From: Cryptomeria japonica
Lineage: Eukaryota; Streptophyta; Pinopsida; Cupressales; Cupressaceae
NCBI RefSeq assembly: GCF_030272615.1
Contig: NC_081407.1
Span: forward strand, 373,200,998-373,264,997
Direction of reading: 5' to 3'
Length of the DNA: 64,000 nt
In this document: positions 1 through 12,144 of the stretch, one piece after another
Numbering within the stretch: position 1 is the first letter of the stretch
Layout: every line of letters begins with the position of its first letter
Notes under the pieces: model-generated
Database searches by the model: none
What the model was told of the DNA's origin: nothing
What the model saw: only the letters and a program-made list of their open reading frames with translations
Translations under genes and position numbers: made by a program

Positions 1-273
1 CATTGACCACCAAGCCATGACAGGATATGATACGGATAACTATTCAGATAATCAAGGACAGTGACTACACTAAGTATGTCCAGGATTGATAATTAAGCAT
101 TAGTGAAATTGTGAATTTCTGGTGATGGTTCAGATGGGTGGATATGATATGTACAAATAGATGGAGGAGCCTCTCTATCACAAATAGCGCTTGTTGTCAA
201 GTTTTTGCCACTTGTTTTTATTGTACATTTTGATTTGTTTTCGATTTTTTTATTTTTTTTGTATTTTTCTTGA

Positions 274-293
274 TTTTTTTTTTTTTTTTTTTT
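274..293. repeat. Poly-T tract
   Basis: An uninterrupted run of about 20 T, preceded by further T-rich runs from about 245. It could be the reverse complement of a retroposon poly-A tail, but no retroposon body was recognised beside it. Confidence 0.8.
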
Positions 294-390
294 GAGATGA
301 AACATGTCCTACCATCAATTGATAAAGATAAGACTAACTAGATCAAAATCCAGCAGTCAAATTGATCTATGTCATTATTTTGATTTGTTC

Positions 391-663
391 GATGATTGAT
401 AAGAATGTCTTGTTTCAAAGAGTGAGTACCCCGTATAAGACCGAATTGTTTGGTTTCGAGTGTACCTATCCATGTATAAGATAGGTTGATGTTGATGTTG
501 ATAGATGGATTGATTAACAAGACTCAATGATTGATAGGAATGTCTGGTTTCAAAGAGTGAGCACCCCGTATAAGACCAATCTATCTGGTTTCAAGTGTAC
601 CTATCCCTGTATAAGACATGTTGATGTTGATTGATTTCAAGTGGTAAATTGATTAACAAGACA
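391..663. repeat. Imperfect tandem duplication, about 135 bp x 2
   Basis: Units 391-524 and 525-663 align along their length. Both contain an ATTGATARGAATGTCT block, a CCCCGTATAAGACC block, a GTGTACCTATCC block and a closing GATTAACAAGAC block. The copies differ by scattered substitutions and a small length change near the end. Confidence 0.75.
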
Positions 664-2449
664 TGTGGTTAGTTTGATTGTAGACTTCGAGAGTTTCCCT
701 ATTGTTGATTTGATGGATGGGCCATGCGTTCATGCTTTGCTTTTCAATTTTTTAGTTTTTAGTTTTTTTTAAGACATTTCTGATTTTTTGAGCTTTTTGG
801 ATTAGAAGAAAGATGTATTCGGTTTCCCCAATGTATAGAAAGACAACGAATATTATGAATGGATGACTGAACCATTGAGGTGGAAATGGATAGGAGAAAG
901 ACGAAGGTAGCTTATGAGGAGACACATCAAGAGCTTTTTAAAATCATGTTTTTGTCCTTAGTTTTGATCAAGATCAAGGATGGAAAAGGGGATATGGATG
1001 GAGATAGGATATGGATAGGAGAAACAAGATCATAGATAGTGATAGATGATGAAAGAAATGAATAGTTAGGATAGATGGTATGGATTAGCATGAAGCAAGA
1101 TCATAGATAGCATTGGATGAATTTAGATAGGGTAATGGATATTGGAGGAAGGATAATGGGAGATGTGGTACGAAGAATAGAGTGGATGAAACTTTGACCC
1201 CAAGTATAGAGGTCTCCATTTGCAAAGAGGTGATATGTAAGATTTTCATAGTATTTAACACCACCTAAATAAGTGTTCCTAAAAAATTTCAAAGATAGAG
1301 ACCCAACCCACACTGAGAACCTCCAAAAAATTCAACTGAACATATCTAGCAACTAGGAAGTAGACTCAAAAGGGAAGAAGAATCCTAAACTGGATCAAGG
1401 TACCTAGTCTTTTATTACCCATGTGTGTGTAATTGGGTTCATTCTGGCTCATGTGATCATTGTAATCTTATGAATCCAACGTGGCTAGCTACATGAGTTA
1501 CCGTGACTTCAAAAAGCATCCTGGATAGAGCCTCGCTGCCAGCAAGCGTCCATAGCTCCGATGAGGTTATTGAGTTGTAATATCACAAATATTGCTCCAT
1601 TGCTAGCCAGACGTCCATAGCCCCAATGGATTTACTCGCATGTTCCCATAGGCAAGAATTTTGATATTTCATTTTTTTTTCTTTTCTTTTCTTTTCTTGA
1701 TCATGCTTTTGATCTTTTGATATTGTCTTTTTCTTTTCTTATTTTGATTGCATTGGCTTGTAAGTAATGAAACTTACATGGGTCTGATAATTACAGTGGC
1801 GTTGAAGCAAGATTTTAGATTTTTCACTAGCCATGTCTTTGACTAAGAGATCACAATGATTTAGAGCAATTGATTAAGTGCATGAGATATAGTAATCAAA
1901 AGATGTTGGTACCAAGATACGATAAGTAGTTCTTTTCTGGATTGAGTGTGTATCCCAACCAAAAGAAAATGTTAAAGAGGAACAACCTCGGATTCTGAAG
2001 CGTTTCATGAATATATATCTAGGAAAAGGACTGGACATGAGATTCGAGCATGGGAAAGCATGTGACAAAATGACACAAACGCCTATTTCACAGATGATGA
2101 ATTTATGCAAAGGATTGAATGAAAAGGATGGAAGGATAGAAAAGAGTTGTTCGATAATAGATAGAATGTTTGAAGATTTGTGCGAGGATAGATGGAAATA
2201 TATTCAAGATGAGTTTTGGTACACAACTCAAGAAGTGATGAAGAGATTGAGGAAAATTGAATTTTGGGACATAAGGACCCAAAATAGATAAAGGAAATGA
2301 TGGAAGAATAGTTTTGGAAAGATGTTTAGATAGATGGTTGAAAGAAGTTCAAAGATGTGTGCCTTTGTTGATATTTCTTATGGATCATTTGAGGTGATGG
2401 ATTGGTGGATGGAGGGAGGCAACGACCCAAGATGGATGGAAGGGATGGA

Positions 2450-2545
2450 GAGTTTGAATTTGGAATGAAAGGACCTAAAATGGATTTGGAGGATGAAGAG
2501 TTTGACTTTGGAATGAAAGGACCTAAAATGGATTTGGAGGATGAA
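2450..2545. repeat. 48-bp direct tandem duplication
   Basis: Two adjacent 48-bp units, 2450-2497 and 2498-2545, differ at one visible position (GAATTTGG versus GACTTTGG). Near-identity in otherwise decayed DNA suggests a recent local duplication. Confidence 0.9.
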
Positions 2546-4589
2546 AGAATTCCTTAATCTTGATCTTGACTTGGAGTAGGATCATTCAAGTTTGTGCTTT
2601 TCTCTTGTTTTTGAATTAAATTAGTGAAGGAGATGGAAGGGATATCACGCTCTTGCTTAAGAGGTGGATGTTGAATGGGACTCTACTCTTGAGATAAAAG
2701 GGGATCATCGTGGATGGAATACCAAAATCTTAGGGGATCATCATAAGATTCTTGATAGGTGGGATCTTAATCAAAAATGGGATTTGATTGGAGAGCCATG
2801 ATATCTTGATCTTGATTTAGACTAGGACTCATTTCTTTTGAATAAGCTTCTTCCTTTTCAAGCGACAAAGGGATGGTCACATGAGTGATCAAAGTTTCAG
2901 TTTGGATAGGTTGATGTTGTTGACTTGATGGATACTTCATTTCAGATACTCAATCTTACTAAGTTGAATAGAGGGCTTGTTCGATAGGCCCCTATGACAA
3001 AGCACGTCAAATGATATGGATAAAGTCTCCCGATATGGAAACTTGAATACCTAGCTAGGTATTGTTGTCGTTGAGATAGTTGGATGATAAAATCTTGATC
3101 ACTTGGTTTGATACTCCCCTAATCTTGTTGGATGAAATTCTTTCCTAAAGATAGTTGAAAAGTTAATAACTAACTCAAAACGTGCTTTGTTGGATTTGTA
3201 AACTTCTCCACTCTATGATTCCTTTGTTTGAACTGATTTATTTTTTGATTTGTTGATTGATACTTTGCAAGATGTTTGATCATTTGTGACAAGAATACAT
3301 AGCACACATGAAGACAATGGTCATCCTAATGCTAAACATTTAGTGTATGTTCTTTGGGGATGTGTTCAAATCCCCAATGTTTTCACTGGTTTGGATACAA
3401 AGAAGACACACCAAGTAGACTCTTTATTCAAGAGTCATTGACAATACCATAGCCCACAGCTCGATACTCCTTCAACTCAAACAGTCATGTCACCCCCTAT
3501 AGGGCGCCCATTTTTTTGCCTTTTTTTCCAGAAATTAACCCAAAGAGGATTGCTCCTCAATTGAGTAGTTATCTTGGGAGATGTATGGTGAGTGATCTTG
3601 GGGGCGAATTCTTCCCCACCCTTGCAGTATGATATTGTCAATGCATGGCAATTGACTCGGCTCAAGGTTTCTACTTATACGGTTCATAGTAAAGGTTCCA
3701 TTCGGTGCGGAAAATGATAAACTCAATTAAGAGACTTCCCAACCTTTAGAACAAAGGCTTTTCGCATCAAAAGGATACTAGGGGAAGGCTATCAAATACA
3801 CACTATCATTGAAGGGGATTTTTATCAACCTCCACATTTGATTATAGTGGGTTGATAAAGTTTTCTTTAGCCATTGCCCACTTGGATCGTACCCTTCTCA
3901 CTAGCCCCCTCAAGGCGTTTGGGAAGGCAGACCCTCAAAAGGTTTTAAATGCTTGAAAGTAAATGAAGCATGAAAAGAGTGTGTTTGGCTTTTTGGTCAC
4001 CCAATTAAGGGGAGAGCATATACCTACCACTCAAGACAAAGCACACAAAGTTATTTTTACCCTTTCAAAGCAATGATTATCTAAGTCCTAATTGGAGATG
4101 TTGCTCCAATCAAACATGGTGTTTATTTTAGTCCCACATAACAATGGTTTTCTAACTAGGAAAGTGAAATCATGGTCAACAAAATGAAAGCACATTGCTA
4201 TAAAGTAAATCAATTTTGCAAAAAAGAACAAGTTGATTGTTCTTCTTAAGCCCAATTTTGAAGTGTTTTTGCTCCTAACTTGCAAGAAAACAAAGTTTGA
4301 TTTTTGATTATTTTTACCTTTGCAAGTGATGTTCTTTTTAGAGCCCTTTTAAAGCACCAAATTGAAAATATGAAGTTATTTTTACCAAAAGAAATGTGAA
4401 TTCTTTTTAACCAACTTTGAAAATGCTAGCAAAGAAAATCAAGAAATCCTAACTTAACTCCTCCAATGTGCAAGAAATTGTTAGAAACCTGCAAAAAAGA
4501 AGTTAGTGAAAATCCCAATCACTTGCTGGGCTAGGCAAGCCTAATTCACCAAACAAGATTACAAATTTTTTCCTCAGTGACAAATAGCT

Positions 4590-4880
4590 ATTACAGAATG
4601 CAAATGTGCTATAACTGAGAGTCAGTGCGCCACTACAGAGAGTAAATGCACTACAACGTACTGCAAATGTGCTACAAGATGCAGTAAATGCGCTAAACTG
4701 TCCAGAATTAGAAAATAGACAGAAGATAGAAATTGTAACCCTGTTTATGCAAATGTGCTATTACAAAGAATGTATGTGTTGCATCGTACTTCAAATGCAC
4801 TATAAAAGTGAGTGTATGCGCTATAACGGAGACCAAATGCACTATAACAGAGACGAAATGCATTGCAGCATATAACGTAT
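4590..4880 (-). repeat. Degenerate short-unit repeat in leader of element F1
   Basis: Between the primer-binding site of F1 and the rest of the internal region there is a run of degenerate units of roughly 20-30 bp built around CAAATGCGCTATAA with a GAGA-type spacer. At least eight units can be read, for example near 4600, 4643, 4660, 4680, 4748, 4790, 4815 and 4838. A shorter run of the same motif lies beside LTR F2 (about 29025-29125), so the array belongs to the element family. The open frame at 4669-4875 is produced by this array and is not a gene. Confidence 0.7.
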
Positions 4881-4956
4881 GCACTAGAAGATTCTGTAAG
4901 ATTTCTTAGCCGGACCTGCACAAAAATGTTAGAATTTTGATAGATTTAGGGGCCAA

Positions 4957-4974
4957 GCCCCATGGTGGGTGCCA
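4957..4974 (-). promoter_or_regulatory. Primer-binding site of element F1
   Basis: The minus strand reads TGGCACCCACCATGGGGC. It begins with TGG, as expected for pairing with a tRNA 3' CCA end, and lies 4 bp inside the LTR terminus at 4979. The tRNA was not identified. Confidence 0.6.
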
Positions 4975-4978
4975 AAAA

Positions 4979-6593
4979 TGTGCATTGGAAAGTGTGGAAC
5001 CTACAAAAGAGAATCAAACAACATCAAACACACACATGAAACATTATGTTAGAATTAGAAATCAAAAATAGAAACTAAAATAAGTTAGCTTCAAAATCAA
5101 GAACCCCAAGCATGTCTCATGTTCCTCTATCTCCAAGGATCTTCAAGATTAAAGGTGGCTCCCACTTGGAAGAGCACTTGATCTTTTAGAATTCAATATA
5201 AAGAACGAGATTGAAGGATATGCCAAGATCAAAATTAATGCAACTAAGATCCTAGTAGCTAGATGATCAAATGATATGAAAAGATGAAAGGCAAGATGGA
5301 ATGCAAGATATGAGATTAAGATTGATTCCAAATTGAAATCTTAGGTGTGCTAATTAAAGTAACATGGATATTTCTATGAAATTGATATACAATGGCTATG
5401 AATTAAGCTAGCATGAAAATGGGATTAGCATGATACTATCAACATGATGAAAGCTAAACTAGCATGCAACTAAGATTATCTAAGTGCTTGAAGATGACAA
5501 ATTGAGCTCCTTGATAACCTGCAAAATGACTATAAGTTTGATGCACAAGATGATGGATCCTAAGATTGAAGAAATGGGCTCTATTATAGAGAAAATAGAG
5601 AAATGGATGGCCAAGATTGAGCAATCTTAACAAGGGCTAGGATTGAAAGTTATCAATCCATGAGGGGGATTCAATCCAATCCCAAATTGACAAATGTCAC
5701 CTTGAGATGGCTTGAGAGGATGCTAAGCAAGAATTAGATGCTAAGTAAGCATTAGGGATAACCTGAAGGGATGATATCATTGGATAATGATATTATCCAA
5801 GGGAGCATGCTATTGTCCAAGAGGTAAACTCTTGTGCAAAGTTTAAGGATGGCCAAAGGGACAACCATCGTGGGCTAGGGTGATGTCTTGTAAGAGGCAT
5901 TTAATGCTCTTTGAAGACTTTGAAGGTTAACTTGTTCGAAGTTAGATAACCTTCAAGGCTTAAATTTTAAGAGCCTTACAAGTTTGGAAGACTCAACAAA
6001 TTAACTTGTTGAAGGTAAAGTCTTCAACACATTTTGAAGACTTTCCCCAAATTTGGAGAAGTGACACCCCCAAATTTAGGGATGTGACATGATTAGAGGA
6101 ATTAGGCTAGTTAATGAGGGATTAGAGGGATTCTAGAAGAATATTAGCATGCTAATGGAAAATGTAGGAGAATGCAAGTGGAGGGAAACACGAATTTTTA
6201 GATAAAATAAAAGATTTATTTTAGCCAAAAGGGGTGCAACTTGCATTTGTAGGATTTTGCAAGTGGGGGGACTATTCACAAATAAATAATGATTTATTTA
6301 AATGCAAAGGGATTTTAATCAAGTCTAAATTCAATTATAAGGGAAAAGGGGGGGTTTGATTAAATAAATAAGATTTATTCGATTAAATGGCTAAAGGGTA
6401 CTTAATTAGACCTTAGTTTAATTAATAGGTTAGGCGAGAAGAAAAGGATTTTAATCAAATCTTTAATTTGATTAATATGCTGATTGGAAGAATGGGGATA
6501 TTAATTAAACCTTAGTCTAATTAATAGCCGAATAAATGATGATTAAATGAATAAAATTCATTTAATTAATTGTGCAAGTTTTAGGTGTCTACA
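4979..6593 (-). mobile_element. LTR of family F (copy F1), 5' LTR of a minus-strand element
   Basis: The 1.6-kb repeat starts TGTGCATTGG and ends GGTGTCTACA on the plus strand, so in element orientation it begins TGTAGACACC. Its sequence matches 29214-30713 throughout, apart from small insertions and deletions. A primer-binding site lies immediately to its left, which fixes the orientation. On the minus strand a TATA-like TCTATAATAG near 5580-5600 is a plausible promoter. The right part is rich in TTAATTAAAT-type blocks. No second LTR of this copy is in the window. Confidence 0.8.
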
Positions 6594-6671
6594 ACTTTAA
6601 TGTCCATTTTATATATACATCCATAAAATTTATGTTCCATGAACTATACGATAGGTTTTCAGCATCCTAAC

Positions 6672-6725
6672 AGCCATATAAATGTAATTTGTTGTAACAG
6701 TCATATAAATGTAATTTGTTGTAAC
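6672..6725. repeat. 27-bp tandem duplication
   Basis: Two adjacent 27-bp units beginning AGYCATATAAATGTAATT differ at one position. Confidence 0.85.
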
Positions 6726-6733
6726 AAAACAAT

Positions 6734-6761
6734 TGTTGTGTGTGTGTCTGTGTGTGTGTGT
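6734..6761. repeat. (TG)n microsatellite
   Basis: Alternating TG over about 28 bp with one interruption (TCTG). Confidence 0.9.
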
Positions 6762-8573
6762 ACTTATTTGTTCTTCATTTATATACGTCTGAAAAGAGCT
6801 GATTAAAAAATACAACTAACACAAATAATCCCGACCAAATGAGGAAAATAGTAAACTACCAAAGAAAATTCCAATTTTTGTTTATGAACTTGTTGCATTA
6901 GCCTTCCAGGTGTGCAAATTAGCTCATAAAACATAAATAAACATGATGCCTATGAACTTAATGGCATCCTGCTGGCAAAATGTTGATTTTCACTATAAAT
7001 TCATAGGTTTATAGCTATAGCCAAGGGTAAAAACAAGGTAAAAATATATGAAAAGTATTGTAGAGTGCCTCGAAGAGAGAAGAATAGAATGTAAATCTAT
7101 TGCGCCTGGTATTGTGGTATCCTGTAGTTTGAATAGTTGCAATGCTCGGAGGTTTTGTAGCAAGCAATTTAAAGCAAATAGAGATCTTCCAAAATCAGAA
7201 GAGAATTAAAAAATCTACCAACCATCAACAATCTTATGGAGAGACAACAACAAAAGAAAAATGTTTCGCACCTGCTATCGTGTAGTTTGAATATTTTTAA
7301 TGTTCTTAGCTTCTGTATCAAGCAATTCATTGCAAATTTGAAAGTTTTTCCGCCTCCTAATATCCTAATATCTGCATAACAACTAACTGGAAAACCTCAA
7401 ATGTCGAGGAATGCGGTTCCATGCAAATTTTATTTGTAAACATGTTTAAACAAATTTCGCCCTCAAAATAGGACAACACCTTTATTCAATAAATTGATCC
7501 TTGAATGGTTGTAAATATTGTAAGTTTTAAGGTCATTTTTAGCTTTTAGTTTTGCTGATATAAATGACCCAAGAATTTGAATCCACATAGCCCCATCTTT
7601 TAATTTCCCTCTCATTTGAAATGATTTCCGTTTTCCATAATGGAGCATCTATTATAGTTTTTCACTACCTCCAACTACTCTATATTTACACCATTTTTAA
7701 GAATTTAAAAAAAAAAATCCACTACTATTTCAATGCCTCCAACAAAGCACAAAGAAAGTTGTTACAAACTCTACCATATCACCTGTCAAGTGTCCAAAAC
7801 AATGTGTGATGCCTTTAATTCTCACAGGTGGATAACACACACAATAATAGCTTGGGCACAACGGCGGAGGAGGAAGTGCGGGGAGTGGATGAAGTGTTTT
7901 GTTCAAAAGCTTACACGGATTTAGTGCCAGTGTGTAGTTACGCCTCTCGGCATAATAAAATAAAATAAAAATAAAGAATTACTGGATTGTTAAAGATTCC
8001 AAGTTGGCATATTTCTTGTGTCTGTGACAAAATAGATGACAAACAAGATTGTTACGGTGATTCAAACTTGGTACATGTTTTTGTGTTTGTAATAAAATAG
8101 ATGGCACTTAAAACTGCTGCATTAATTAAGCCTACATTAAAAGATAATGAAAGTGTCCAAATGAGTAAATCATTTGACATATGACCTGGCTTGTGCAATA
8201 ATACATTTTAAATCTAATATGCACAACCAAAAATTATAAAAATAAAGAGTTGATTATATTTTGCTCAATTTTCCTATTGTTTGATACCCAACAACTAAAG
8301 TCTCCTTGACCACAAGAAAAACTGGAGTACAACCCAGTTGTATGTTGATATATAAACAATAGTTAATATAAAGATTGTTTATACATATTCTTTTTAGTTT
8401 ATATTAATGATATCTTCAAAAGATTTTTTGTAATGTTAAAATTAAATTTTATGATGTGTAAACTGTAATATAAATGTTGGGCAGTCTAAATGTTGTCTTA
8501 TAGTTTTGTGTTTGTGAAATTTGCATATTTATTTTGATAGAATGTCTTAATACAATTATTCTTTTGTGTTTTT

Positions 8574-8730
8574 TATTAGATAAGAAAGATTTTGAAAGGG
8601 CCCCGATCCCTTGTACAAAGAGAAAGATAAAGCATTAAGCCCGAACACTAAACAGCAAAACAAAACGGCTACATAACAACAATAGAACAACAAGAGGTGA
8701 AAACTAAAGCAACAAACATACTTTTGTCTT
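8574..8730 (-). mobile_element. Possible LINE 3' end
   Basis: On the minus strand this stretch reads through GGGATCGGGGCCCTTTC, then AATCTTTCTTATCTAATAA, then A-rich sequence. From memory this resembles the 3' tail region of plant L1-type LINEs. It has the orientation expected if it is the tail of the broken LINE at 8946-9931, but AT-rich DNA separates the two. The assignment is weak. Confidence 0.3.
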
Positions 8731-8945
8731 AAGTCTGACTCTTTCTTATATTTTTGTCTATCTACATATACACATATGTCTATCTATTCGTCATTATTTT
8801 GATTTTGTTGTTTCACTTTTAGACCATATTACAGCTTAAAATATTATTGGACCCTATACATTGGCATGCAATTTTTTTCTAAAACAGTATATATGACACT
8901 TCAAATTTTTAATAAATCTTAAAATTTTATAGTAGGTAATACATA

Positions 8946-9931
8946 TTATATAATATTATAATCTATAATATTGATATATATTATTTTAGAATGTTTATTA
9001 GTGATGATTTTGTAGACAACATTACAAAGAGTAATAGGGCAAAAGAAATCCAGTTGGTCAATGCCTTCTCTTTTAGGAATAAGAACCAAGAAAGTAGAGC
9101 TCAGAGTTTGCAACATCTGCTTATTGCAAAGAGATTCGCAAACAACCTCCAATAAATCCAAATTAATAATATCCCAAAATTCCAAAACGAGGATTCTTAG
9201 GAACTATAAGAGAAGTAGCAACAAATTTAATTGGCCAATGACCAGGGCCTCTCCAATAAAGAATCTCAGAGCTAGTAGACAAATAACCCCCCACCCAAAA
9301 ATGAGAAACAAGAAATCTTTCCAAGCATTCAAAAATTGCTTCCTCCCCACTCCTTCTATTATTCCAAGTAAAAATTTCATTAGAAGGTTTGATATCAATT
9401 AGAGCAAGAGAGTCCACATTCATTTGAAAGAGATCAAAAGAGGGAATAACCGAGGCAAACCTCCTTGTTTTTCCTCCAAACTCAAAACTGCATTGAAATC
9501 ACTGGCTTAAACCTAAGGGAAATAAGGAGCATACGATTGCACATACCTTAAATGAGACCATAGCCGATTTTTCCCACTGAAATCAACTGGAGCATAAACA
9601 TTGGTAACCAAAATAATCTCCCTATAATCCAAACTAGAGGTAGCCAGAGATAAAGTAGATTGACTCAAAATCCACCAAAGTGGAGTAACTTCCATAGATC
9701 CCAAAAAAGGTCCAAACTTCCAGAGCAACTTTGGGAACCAGTACATTGACATTGTCCTCCACACCAGATATGAGAGGCGCACTGAAGCATGGAATCAACT
9801 GAAAGCTTAGTCTCCTGGATAAAAAGATATCTGAAGAGTGGACTGCAACCATATCCTGAATAGCCTTTTGTCTAGGGATGCTATTCAACCCCATTGCATA
9901 CCAAGAGAGAATAATCATTTAATAATTTGGG
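8946..9931 (-). pseudogene. L1-type LINE ORF2 remnant: endonuclease domain and start of reverse transcriptase
   Basis: Reading leftward from 9918, conceptual translation gives the N-terminus of an apurinic-type endonuclease (SW..GLNSIPRQKAIQDMV), continues in shifted frames through VTNVYAPVDFSGKNRLW and IKPSNEIFTWNNRRSGEEAI, and reaches a GHWPI-type end at about 9215. The next frame (8946-9185) gives LSSTFLVLIPKREG..QLDFFCPI and CNVVYKIITNK, the usual start of a LINE reverse transcriptase. Most of the RT and everything after it is missing. At least three frameshifts and several substitutions make it non-functional. It is the 3' portion of the same LINE whose ORF1 lies at 17405-18312; element A was inserted between them. 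Confidence 0.85.
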
Positions 9932-9936
9932 AAAAG

Positions 9937-10041
9937 TGGTGCAGTCATGGTTAAAAGTGGTGTAGTTACGGTTAGAAGTGGTGCAATCACGGTTAGAAGT
10001 GGTACAATCACAGTTATAAGTGGTGAAGTCATGGTTAGGAG
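9937..10041 (-). repeat. 21-bp x 5 tandem array at the outer end of the 3' LTR of element A
   Basis: Five units of exactly 21 bp (9937-9957, 9958-9978, 9979-9999, 10000-10020, 10021-10041) follow the consensus TGGTGCARTCAYGGTTAGAAG. The 5' LTR of the same element has only one unit (16615-16635). Confidence 0.95.
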
Positions 10042-10827
10042 GGTCCTCAAGGAGAATAGTCCAAACCGTGCAGCAGATAAAATATAACACAATCAACACA
10101 ATGTGATGGAGGCAATGAACAATTAGTTTGATTATATCATAGAAATTGATTACAAACTATCGGCAATATCTGGGCTCACAGATTCGGCTCACAGGACCGA
10201 GTACAAAACATGTGTGTTATGCAACATCCAACTCAAGCAAGAAAGCGAGCCAACTCCAGAACTCCTAATCCTTAGATCTATCTTCTATGTTCTGAAAACT
10301 TATTTTTAAATGCTTAATTACATTGATTTATATGATCAAGGATGATCTGGGCCAGCCCAAGATGAAATAAATGTTGATGAATAAGATGAAATGCATGTAA
10401 AACAACAAGGTCGGCCTCTGCCAAGAAGATCCTCTGAAAAATCCAAAGGATGAAGTGCATACCTAAGGGAAGGTCAGCCACATACCAAGGAACATTGGAA
10501 ATAAAAAAATCAAGCTCTGCAAGCAATGGAAAATATCTGCAAGCATCAATAATAGCAAATAGGTCCAGGTGGCTCCGGTACATAGGGAAGAAAATTGTCC
10601 CATATTCTGGAAGTGATAACTTGCTGGAAAAAGATCCAAACATCTCGTGGACCAAGGATAAGATTGATGAACTTGTTCACGAACCAAATCTAGCTCCACA
10701 ACATCCAGTGAGCAAACAGAAAGAAATGTTGAAAGAAATACTGAAAATGCAAAACAGGAAACAAACTGAAAGAAAAATGTTTTTGGTTGATACAAGATTT
10801 CCAAGAACCAGGGATGCTCTTGCATCA
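9937..10827 (-). repeat. 3' LTR of element A
   Basis: This 891-bp copy matches 16615-17399 along its length and is longer mainly because of a 21-bp tandem expansion at its left end. It begins TGGTG and ends in TCA on the plus strand. Internal sequence with the chromodomain follows at once on the right. Confidence 0.9.
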
Positions 10828-10877
10828 GACATCTGGGGTTGATTGAAAAGTGAGTCTCTCACTTTTTCGGGGCTAAG

Positions 10878-12140
10878 GAAAACTAAGACGATCCACCTCA
10901 GCCTGAGAAATCCATGATGAATCTTCAACTGGTCTACCTTTCCACTTCACAAGATCTCTATACTGCTTTCTGCGAGTGCTACGCCCAATTCCACTATCCA
11001 AAATCTCTTCAATCTAATCTGGTACCTTCTAGGGTATCTGCTTCTCCAAGTCTGTTGCATTGTCTACTTTTAATTTAGCCTCATGATACCAATACAAGTT
11101 TACAATGTTGAATATAGGCGAAATACCCAAACTATCTGGTAACTCCACTTCATATGCTTTTTCATAACTGGATTTCTTCAAGATCTTACAAGGTCCAAAC
11201 TTCCTCATCTTCAACTTATTATAGGTAACAACTAGGAATATTTCCTTTCTCAGATACACCATCACTTCATCTTCGACTTCAAATTCCTTACATCTCCTCT
11301 TCTCATCTGCCTTCTCCTTATACTTGTTGTTCATGTCCCCCAAATATTTTTTAACCTGATTATGCACTGTATTCATATGCTCAACAAATTCTTCTGCTTC
11401 TTCACTCCACTTATCCTCATTACTGATGTCTCTTAGTTCTAATATACCTCTAGGGTGTGCTCTGGTAACAATCTCAAAAGGTATTCTTCTGGTCCTCTTG
11501 TTCACTGAATTATTGTAGGAAAATTCTTCTTGTGCAAGAATCAAGTCCCAACTTCTAGTTTTCTCTCCAACTAAGCATCTCAACAAGTTTCTCAAACTCA
11601 TGTTTACTACCTCTATTTGTCCATCAGTCTGTGGGTGAAAAGTAGAACTGAACTTCAAATCTATCTTCATCTTCTTCCAAAGTTTTCTCCAAAAGTATCC
11701 AACAGTATCTTTGTCAGAAACTATGCTTTTAGGTAATCCATGCAATCTTACCACCTCCTTGAAAAATAGGTCTGCTACATGCACAACATCTGTTGTCTTC
11801 TTAAAAGGTATGAAATATGCCATCTTTGAGAATCTATCCACCACCACAAATATAGAAGCATTGCCTCTTTGTGTTTTAGGTAAGCCAAGTATGAAATCCA
11901 TGCTTATGTCCTCCCAAGGTCTCTCCAGAACTCTTAAAGGCTTATACAGTCCAACATTCTGACTACCACATTTTTCTAGTTGATAAATTCTACAGCTCTA
12001 AACAAATTTCCTAACATCCTTATGAATCTAAGGCCAAAATCAATTCTCACTTACCAATGTTGCTATCTTGTCTACTCCAAAGTGTCTAGCTAATCCTCCA
12101 CTATGCTTCTCCTTTATCAGATTTTCTCTCATAGAGCTCC
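10878..12140 (-). pseudogene. Element A integrase with C-terminal chromodomain
   Basis: A 290-codon open stretch (11029-11901) carries the integrase core. The first catalytic Asp is in MDFILGLP, the second in IVSDKD, and the Glu in DGQIEVVN, so the D,D,E triad is present. Upstream (11902-12140) a degraded zinc-binding region with a CRIYQ-type end can be read. Downstream, after two stops, 10878-11003 translates as a chromodomain (QYRDLVKWKGRPVEDSSW), which normally directs integration by binding modified histones. A deletion removes the residues usually found between SDKDT and VGYFW. The triad survives, but stops and missing residues make function unlikely. Confidence 0.9.
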
Positions 12141-12144
12141 GGAG

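Larger units (their letters stand above)
1..4978. other. Non-coding repetitive DNA left of LTR F1
   Basis: No convincing gene is visible; all open frames are short and lack recognisable motifs. The stretch abuts the primer-binding-site side of the minus-oriented LTR at 4979-6593, so at least its right part should be the leader/internal region of that element. It contains several local tandem duplications, listed separately. Around 3480-3510 there is a G-rich tract on the minus strand that could be a polypurine tract, but no matching LTR could be delimited. Confidence 0.4.
6594..8573. other. AT-rich intergenic DNA, no gene seen
   Basis: The stretch contains a 27-bp direct tandem duplication (6672-6698 and 6699-6725) and a TG microsatellite (6734-6761). 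Open frames are short, AT-driven and without motifs. Confidence 0.6.

Noticed and set aside
4669-4875. 68-codon Cys/Met-rich frame that looks like a small secreted peptide
   Set aside because: It is generated by the degenerate CAAATGCGCTATAA repeat of element F and has no signal peptide.
7621-7924. Overlapping plus-strand frames of 62-63 codons with basic residues
   Set aside because: Short, AT-driven, without motif or upstream gene signals.
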